A stretch of DNA of 12,047 nt, from the NCBI GenBank assembly GCA_007121055.1, contig SKMM01000263.1, positions 1 through 12,047 on the forward strand. The letters are read 5' to 3'. A program made the translations under genes and the position numbers. This document shows, one piece after another, positions 8,004 to 12,047 of the stretch. This stretch comes from Paracoccaceae bacterium. Its GTDB lineage: Bacteria > Pseudomonadota > Alphaproteobacteria > Rhodobacterales > Rhodobacteraceae. The first letter of the stretch is position 1. Every line of letters begins with the position of its first letter. The notes under the pieces are model-generated. The model saw only the letters and a list, made by a program, of their open reading frames with translations. It did not search any database and was not told the origin of the DNA.

Positions 8004-8484
8004 GCGCCCCGCGTCCTGGCCGCCGTCTCGCCCGACGCCCCCCACTGGCCCCAACTGGCTCCCCGAGCGGCCGGCCCCGGACCCAAGGACCGCATAGACA
8101 GCGGCCATCGCCACCGCTGGCAGGCCCACCCGCGCCCACCGCCCCTGCCTGCACCGGCTGCCCTGCCCCCCTCGAAGATCCGGGCCTCCCGCGCCTGCAA
8201 TGCGGGGAGAGGAGGTGACGTGGACTGGCCTCGGGGAAGTGGCCGGGCCGCGAGACCCGTCACCCACCGCCGCGGACCGCACAGAGTGTAGCGCAGAGCA
8301 GGAGCACAACAGGGCCAGGGCGCCGGACTGGGGCGGCGCGCCGGACCGACATGTCGGGACGGAGGGCGGCCCGATCATCGTGCCAGTGCGCTGACCCGGC
8401 CGCGCCAGCTGCTTTGGCGAAAGGCGGCGCAGTGGCTGGAACCAAGCGAGCTGAGGAGCAGGTGCCACCGAAGGTGGACTGAGC

Positions 8485-8507
8485 GGGCGGGGGACGGGAC
8501 ATGGGGG
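8485..8507 (+). other. G-quadruplex motif
   Basis: Four G-runs of 3, 5, 3 and 5 bases are separated by loops of 1, 2 and 4 bases (runs at 8485, 8489, 8496 and 8503). This satisfies the standard G3+N1-7 rule. Folding in the cell is unproven, and GC-rich genomes produce such motifs by chance. Confidence 0.5.
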
Positions 8508-8604
8508 CATGGCTGAGTGGGTGGGTGCGAGACGGTGGGCCCCCGCGGGCGCTGCCGGGGCGCGGTCGACGGCCAGTGCTTCTGGACAGGCGAGGAGGTG
8601 TTGA

Positions 8605-8621
8605 GGGCGGCCGCATCGCCC
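8605..8621 (-). terminator. weak hairpin downstream of protease gene
   Basis: GGGCG (8605-8609) pairs with CGCCC (8617-8621) around a 7-nt loop, about 50 nt past the stop of the minus-strand protease. There is no T-run, so it would be at best a factor-assisted terminator. Confidence 0.2.
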
Positions 8622-8644
8622 AGTGTTGCCAGTCGTTTGACGGC

Positions 8645-8673
8645 GGGGGTGAAGGGGTGCGGGTTTCGGAGGG
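8645..8673 (+). other. G-quadruplex motif abutting protease stop codon
   Basis: G-runs at 8645-8649, 8654-8657, 8661-8663 and 8671-8673 with loops of 4, 3 and 7 bases satisfy the G3+N1-7 rule. The last run touches the stop codon of the minus-strand protease. The G-rich strand is the template for that gene, where a quadruplex could slow polymerase; this is inference. Confidence 0.5.
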
Positions 8674-9756
8674 TCAGGCGCGGCCGGAGACGACCATGAG
8701 TTCGCCAATGTTTTCGTGGGTGATGTAGCCGATCAGCCCGCCCGAGGGGCCGACCACACCCACCGCGGGGCTTTGTGCCCGCGCCATGGCCTCCATGGCA
8801 GCCTCGAGGGGCGCGGTCAGGGGCACGGTGGGGACCTCGCGGTTGATGTGCGGCGCGATGGGGCGGGCGCCGCGGCCCTCGGCCTCGGCCAGTGCGGCGT
8901 AGAGGGCGCGGCGGGTGAGCAGCCCCACCATGTGGCCCGAGGCGTCGACCACGGGGAACTCGTGCTGGGTGGTGCGGATCAGCGCCGCGGAGGCCTCGTT
9001 GAGCGAGGCGTGTTCGTCGAGCGACTCGAAGCTGGTGATCATGGCCGCGCGCACCCCGGTGTGGCGGCCGAAATCCTGCATCGCGACGAAGCTGCTCTCG
9101 GCGCCGGCGGCGATGAAGATGAAGATCGCGATCAGCACCAGAAGCGGGTTGACCGTGAGGAGGCCGAGGAAGCCGAACATGAAGGCCATGGCCTGCCCCG
9201 CGCCGGCGGCGACCCGCGTGGCCTTGACCCGAGGCATCCAGATCGACAGCACGGCGCGGAACACCCGGCCGCCGTCCATGGGAAAGGCCGGCAGCATGTT
9301 GAAGGCTACAAGGAACAGGTTGACCATGGCCACCCGCGCAAGGAACCCCTCGCGCGGGTCCTCGATCTGCATCAGCGTCTCGACATTCAGGTCGACCCGG
9401 AACAGGCCGACGATCACGAGGAAGATCACGACATTGACCGCGGGCCCCGCGAGCGCCACGGCGACCTCCTGCCCCGGCTTCTCCGGCATCCGCTCCAGCC
9501 GCGCCATGCCGCCGATGGGCAGGAGCGTGATGTCGGGCGTGGCGATGCCATAGCGCCGCGCCATCAGCGCATGGCCGTATTCATGCGCCACCACGCAGGC
9601 GAAGAGCACCAGGATGAACAGCACGTTCACCGCCGCCGCCAGCGGCCCCGCGGCAGCCCAGGCCACCGTGCCCACCCACAGAAGCAGCAGGAAGAAGGTG
9701 GCGTGCACCCGCAGTTCCGAGCCGAGCAGCCGGCCGATGGAGAAGGACCAGGTCAT
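8674..9756 (-). CDS. site-2-type membrane zinc metalloprotease (M50) with CBS domains
   Basis: A 360-aa intramembrane protease of the SpoIVFB/M50B type, predicted to cleave transmembrane substrates inside the inner membrane. The zinc motif HEYGH is at 58-62 in a hydrophobic segment. The second metal-ligand motif NMLPAFPMDGGR is at 153-164 (D161 as third ligand). Hydrophobic segments lie at about 18-38, 42-65, 98-120, 140-160 and 188-217. From about residue 238 a soluble pair of CBS modules follows (AAMITSFESLDEHA..., then EVPTVPLTAPLEAAM... to GGLIGYITHENIGELMVV), likely sensing adenine nucleotides or a similar ligand. The ATG at 9756 has GAGG about 5 nt upstream. It is divergent from preT and shares its control region. 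The substrate is unknown, and there is no sigma or anti-sigma gene beside it. The family call is firm; the role is not. Confidence 0.92.
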   Translation of the reverse strand: MTWSFSIGRLLGSELRVHATFFLLLLWVGTVAWAAAGPLAAAVNVLFILVLFACVVAHEYGHALMARRYGIATPDITLLPIGGMARLERMPEKPGQEVAVALAGPAVNVVIFLVIVGLFRVDLNVETLMQIEDPREGFLARVAMVNLFLVAFNMLPAFPMDGGRVFRAVLSIWMPRVKATRVAAGAGQAMAFMFGFLGLLTVNPLLVLIAIFIFIAAGAESSFVAMQDFGRHTGVRAAMITSFESLDEHASLNEASAALIRTTQHEFPVVDASGHMVGLLTRRALYAALAEAEGRGARPIAPHINREVPTVPLTAPLEAAMEAMARAQSPAVGVVGPSGGLIGYITHENIGELMVVSGRA

Positions 9757-9920
9757 GGGGCCTCAAGTCTTGGACGTGCCCGAAATCTAGGCGCTGCGGC
9801 CGCCTGCGCAACAGGACCCACGCGGCTTTCATCGCGGTACGAAATTTTACCAATTGATAAAAAAACGGACCCATGCCAGCCTTCGCTCCAGAGCAAGCCA
9901 GCCAACCCGGGAGGTTGTCC
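9757..9920. promoter_or_regulatory. protease/preT divergent control region
   Basis: This spacer is GC-rich except for an AT-rich tract at 9840-9866, which contains the near-palindrome described separately. TAAAAT on the minus strand (9844-9849) could be a -10 for the protease and GATAAA on the plus strand (9856-9861) a -10 for preT, but no matching -35 boxes were found at 16-18 nt. An ATG at 9873 is in frame with preT but lacks a ribosome-binding site; GGGAGG at 9910-9915 serves the GTG at 9921. Confidence 0.45.
9845..9862. promoter_or_regulatory. RutR-like 18-bp operator
   Basis: TTTTACCAATTGATAAAA is a perfect dyad in eight of nine base pairs (only 9850/9857 mismatched). The E. coli RutR consensus as I recall it, TTGACCA-NN-TGGTCAA, agrees at 11 of its 14 specified positions when aligned on ACCA-NN-TG. 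RutR is a uracil-responsive TetR-family repressor of pyrimidine degradation, which fits the neighbouring preT-preA genes. No regulator gene is in the window, so the binding protein is inferred. Confidence 0.5.
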
Positions 9921-11252
9921 GTGTCCTCACCCCAGACGCCCGGCATCGTGGCCGGACGGCTCGCGCCCCAGGCCATCGCCGAGAATTTTTCCGACATCCA
10001 TCCCCGGCTCGATCCGCATGAGGCGCTGGTGGCGGCGGATCGGTGCTATTTCTGCCATGACGCGCCCTGCATCACGGCCTGCCCCACGGAAATCGACATT
10101 CCCCTGTTCATCCGCCAGATCCAGGCCGGCCAGCCCGAGGCGGCGGCGAAGACGATCTTCGACCAGAACATCCTCGGCGGCATGTGCGCCCGGGTCTGCC
10201 CCACGGAAAACCTGTGCGAGGGCGCCTGCGTGCGCGAGATGGCCGAAGGCAAGCCGGTGGAGATCGGCCGCCTGCAGCGCTATGCCAGCGACAGTCTGAT
10301 GGAGGCGGGGGTCCATCCCTACGTCCGCGCGGCGGCGACGGGCAAGCGCGTGGCGGTGGTGGGGGCCGGGCCGGCGGGCCTGGCCTGTGCACACCGGTTG
10401 GCGATGCACGGCCATGACGTGATCGTTTACGAGGCGCGGGAGAAGCCGGGTGGGCTCGATGAGTATGGGATCGCCGCCTACAAGACGCCGGAGGATTTTG
10501 CGCAGGACGAGGTGGAGTGGCTCCTGCAGATCGGCGGGATCGAGATCCGGACGAGGCAGGCGCTGGGCCGCGAGATCACGCTGGAGGGGTTGCGGGCCGA
10601 GCATGACGCGGTGTTCCTTGGGATGGGGCTGGGCGGCGTCAACGCGCTGGGGGCCGAGGGCGAGGCGCGCGAGGGCGTGCGCGACGCCGTCGACTTCATC
10701 GCGGAACTGCGCCAGGCCGACGACCTGACGGCGCTGCCCGTGGGCCGCCATGTGGTGGTGATCGGCGGCGGCATGACGGCGGTCGACGCGGCCGTGCAGT
10801 CGAAGCTGCTGGGCGCCGAGCATGTGGCGCTGGTCTATCGCCGCGGTCCCGAGCGGCTCAGCGCCTCGGCCCACGAGATCGCCCATGCCCAGACGGCGGG
10901 CGTGCGGGTGATCACCAACGCCATGCCCGTGGCCGTCCATGGCAATGGCGCGGTGCGGGAGGTGGAGTTCGCCTATACCGAGGACACCCCCGAGGGCCTG
11001 CGCCAGACCGGGCAGAGGTTCCGCCTGGCCGCCGATCAGGTGTTCAAGGCCATCGGCCAGACGCTTGCGGGCGTGCCCGAGGTGCTGGAGATCGCCGGCG
11101 GCAAGATCGCCGTCACCGGCCCGGGTCGCACCACGCTGCCGGGTGTCTGGGCCGGCGGAGACTGCACCGCAGGGGGCGAGGACCTGACCGTCACCGCCGT
11201 CGCCCAGGGCCGCGACGCGGCCGAGGACATCCACGCCACGCTCAGCGCCTGA
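9921..11252 (+). CDS. preT: NAD-dependent dihydropyrimidine dehydrogenase subunit PreT
   Basis: FAD/iron-sulfur subunit that takes electrons from NAD(P)H and passes them to PreA for reduction of uracil and thymine to the 5,6-dihydro forms, the first step of reductive pyrimidine catabolism. With GTG at 9921 the protein has 443 aa. Cysteines 42, 45, 50, 54 and 93, 99, 103 plus Q119 fit two [4Fe-4S] clusters. They match the ligands I recall from pig dihydropyrimidine dehydrogenase (C79, C82, C87, C91, C130, C136, C140, Q156) at a constant offset of 37. The FAD motif VAVVGAGPAGLACAHRL begins at 144, the NAD(P)H motif HVVVIGGGMTAVDAA at 277, and the second FAD motif VWAGGDCTAGG is near the C-terminus. 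GTG is preferred over ATG 9873, which would give 459 aa, because only the GTG has a ribosome-binding site. preA follows after 20 nt. Glutamate synthase small subunit is the alternative family, made unlikely by preA. Confidence 0.93.
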   Translation: MSSPQTPGIVAGRLAPQAIAENFSDIHPRLDPHEALVAADRCYFCHDAPCITACPTEIDIPLFIRQIQAGQPEAAAKTIFDQNILGGMCARVCPTENLCEGACVREMAEGKPVEIGRLQRYASDSLMEAGVHPYVRAAATGKRVAVVGAGPAGLACAHRLAMHGHDVIVYEAREKPGGLDEYGIAAYKTPEDFAQDEVEWLLQIGGIEIRTRQALGREITLEGLRAEHDAVFLGMGLGGVNALGAEGEAREGVRDAVDFIAELRQADDLTALPVGRHVVVIGGGMTAVDAAVQSKLLGAEHVALVYRRGPERLSASAHEIAHAQTAGVRVITNAMPVAVHGNGAVREVEFAYTEDTPEGLRQTGQRFRLAADQVFKAIGQTLAGVPEVLEIAGGKIAVTGPGRTTLPGVWAGGDCTAGGEDLTVTAVAQGRDAAEDIHATLSA

Positions 11253-11272
11253 CGCCACAGGGAGAGACCGCC

Positions 11273-12047
11273 ATGGCCAACCTCGCCTCCGACTTCCTCG
11301 GCATCAATTCCCCCAACCCGTTCTGGCTGGCCTCGGCGCCGCCCACGGACAAGGAATACAACGTCGTCCGCGCCTTCCGCGCAGGCTGGGGCGGGGTGGT
11401 GTGGAAGACCCTCGGCCTCGACCCCCACATCGTGAACGTCAACGGGCCGCGCTATGGCGTGGTCTATGGGGCCGACCGGCGGGTGATGGGGCTCAACAAC
11501 ATCGAGCTGATCACCGACCGGCCGCTGGAGGTGAACCTGCGCGAAATCAAGAAGGTCAAGCGCGAGTGGCCCGACCGCGCCATGGTCGTCTCGCTGATGG
11601 TGCCGTGCGACGAGGCATCGTGGCGCACCATCCTGCCCATGGTCGAGGAGACCGGCGCCGACGGGGTGGAACTGAACTTTGGCTGCCCCCATGGCATGAG
11701 CGAGCGCGGGATGGGCTCGGCCGTGGGCCAGGTGCCCGAATACATCGAGATGGTTGCGCGCTGGTGCAAGGCGCACACCCGCATGCCGGTGATCGTGAAG
11801 TTGACGCCCAACATCACCGACATCCGCTACCCCGCCCGTGCGGCCAAGGCGGGCGGGGCCGATGCCGTCAGCCTGATCAACACGGTCTCGTCGATCACCT
11901 CGGTCAACCTCGACAGCTTCAGCCCGGAGCCCTCCATCGACGGCAAGGGCACCCATGGCGGCTATTGCGGCCCGGCGGTGAAACCCATCGCGCTGAACAT
12001 GGTGGCCGAGATCGCCCGCGACCCCGAGACCCGCGGCCTGCCCATCA
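11273..12047 (+). CDS. preA: NAD-dependent dihydropyrimidine dehydrogenase subunit PreA (partial, 3' end outside window)
   Basis: Catalytic FMN subunit that reduces uracil/thymine with electrons from PreT. The first 258 residues are present; the frame is open to the window edge. Landmarks of the dihydroorotate-dehydrogenase-like barrel are PNPFWLASAP (14-23), GGVVWKTLG with K45, GLNN (73-76), the substrate-loop region NFGCPHGMSERGMG (135-148), KLTPN (176-180) and INTVSSI (202-208). The C-terminal ferredoxin domain with two further clusters, usual in the family, would lie beyond the window. Mammalian dihydropyrimidine dehydrogenase has its active-site Cys (C671) in ACGQ; here the position is V151 in AVGQ. 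As I recall, E. coli PreA also has Val there, so this looks like a subfamily trait. The start has AGGGAGAG upstream, and the gene lies 20 nt after preT in the same operon. Confidence 0.93.
   Translation, partial: MANLASDFLGINSPNPFWLASAPPTDKEYNVVRAFRAGWGGVVWKTLGLDPHIVNVNGPRYGVVYGADRRVMGLNNIELITDRPLEVNLREIKKVKREWPDRAMVVSLMVPCDEASWRTILPMVEETGADGVELNFGCPHGMSERGMGSAVGQVPEYIEMVARWCKAHTRMPVIVKLTPNITDIRYPARAAKAGGADAVSLINTVSSITSVNLDSFSPEPSIDGKGTHGGYCGPAVKPIALNMVAEIARDPETRGLPI

Larger units (their letters stand above)
8004..8673. other. 670-bp spacer without a convincing gene
   Basis: No open frame here has a credible protein: those present are short, low-complexity, rich in Pro/Arg/Gly, and lack good starts. 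The plus strand is C-rich to about 8185 and G-rich afterwards. The spacer contains two palindromes (CGGCGCGCCG at 8334-8343 and CCGACATGTCGG at 8346-8357), a small stem-loop CCACC-GAA-GGTGG near 8464-8476, and two G-quadruplex motifs. No tRNA cloverleaf or T-tract terminator was found. It lies downstream of both flanking genes, which converge on it, so promoters are not expected unless it hides an RNA gene. Confidence 0.6.

Noticed and set aside
7989..8006. CGCTC/GAGCG hairpin as terminator of the pleD-like gene
   Set aside because: It overlaps the stop codon, has only a 5-bp stem and no T-run; too weak to call.
8200..8394. Small 64-codon plus-strand frame in the spacer
   Set aside because: A GGGAGAGGAGG-like context exists but the ATG lies before it; the protein has no recognisable pattern and its start has no upstream ribosome-binding site.
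8500..8580. Possible tRNA-like sequence
   Set aside because: The GGCTGAGTGGG stretch has no matching acceptor stem or T-arm, so no cloverleaf can be drawn.
6807..8708. Minus-strand 633-codon open frame over pleD and the spacer
   Set aside because: It is the antisense shadow of the GGDEF gene, with low-complexity composition in the spacer part and no recognisable domain.
8501..8728. 75-codon plus-strand frame running into the protease gene
   Set aside because: It overlaps the protease 3' end on the opposite strand and is Gly/Arg-rich without any motif.
8716..10299. 527-codon plus-strand frame over the protease and preT start
   Set aside because: It is a shadow frame: antisense to the HEYGH protease and then out of frame with preT.

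Overview
The window is very GC-rich and compactly coded. It reads as chromosome of an alphaproteobacterium, most likely a member of the Rhodobacteraceae/Paracoccaceae: gene content, protein style, GTG starts, 4-nt gene overlaps and a PleD-type response regulator next to a DUF3572-type gene all fit. No rRNA, tRNA, CRISPR array, transposase or other mobile element was seen. The species assignment is inference from content only.

Region 1 (1-5349) is a choline-uptake and glycine-betaine-synthesis locus. betB (betaine aldehyde dehydrogenase) lies on the minus strand. Divergent from it is a four-gene plus-strand operon: choX (periplasmic choline-binding protein), an uncharacterised 230-aa gene resembling the DUF6946 family, choW (permease) and choV (ATPase). 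The last three genes are joined by stop/start overlaps. All six choline-contact residues I recall from Sinorhizobium meliloti ChoX are present here at one constant offset, which points to choline rather than betaine as ligand. Choline imported by ChoXWV would be oxidised to betaine aldehyde (enzyme not in the window) and then by BetB to glycine betaine.

Region 2 (5355-8003) holds a two-gene minus-strand unit (DUF3572-like protein, then a HAD phosphatase). It is divergent from a PleD-like response regulator/diguanylate cyclase that has intact GGEEF and inhibitory RxxD motifs and a degenerate second receiver. The 183-bp spacer between them carries an AT-rich dyad that overlaps a plausible promoter.

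Region 3 (8004-8673) is about 670 bp without a convincing gene. It shows a C-rich to G-rich strand switch, short palindromes and two canonical G-quadruplex motifs on the plus strand.

Region 4 (8674-12047) holds a minus-strand site-2-type membrane metalloprotease with C-terminal CBS domains. Divergent from it is preT-preA, the NAD-dependent dihydropyrimidine dehydrogenase of reductive uracil/thymine catabolism; preA runs off the window end. The shared spacer contains an 18-bp near-palindrome resembling a RutR-type operator.

Most of the content is well-known metabolism. The candidates for something undescribed are the unknown gene built into the choline-transport operon and the regulatory dyads.
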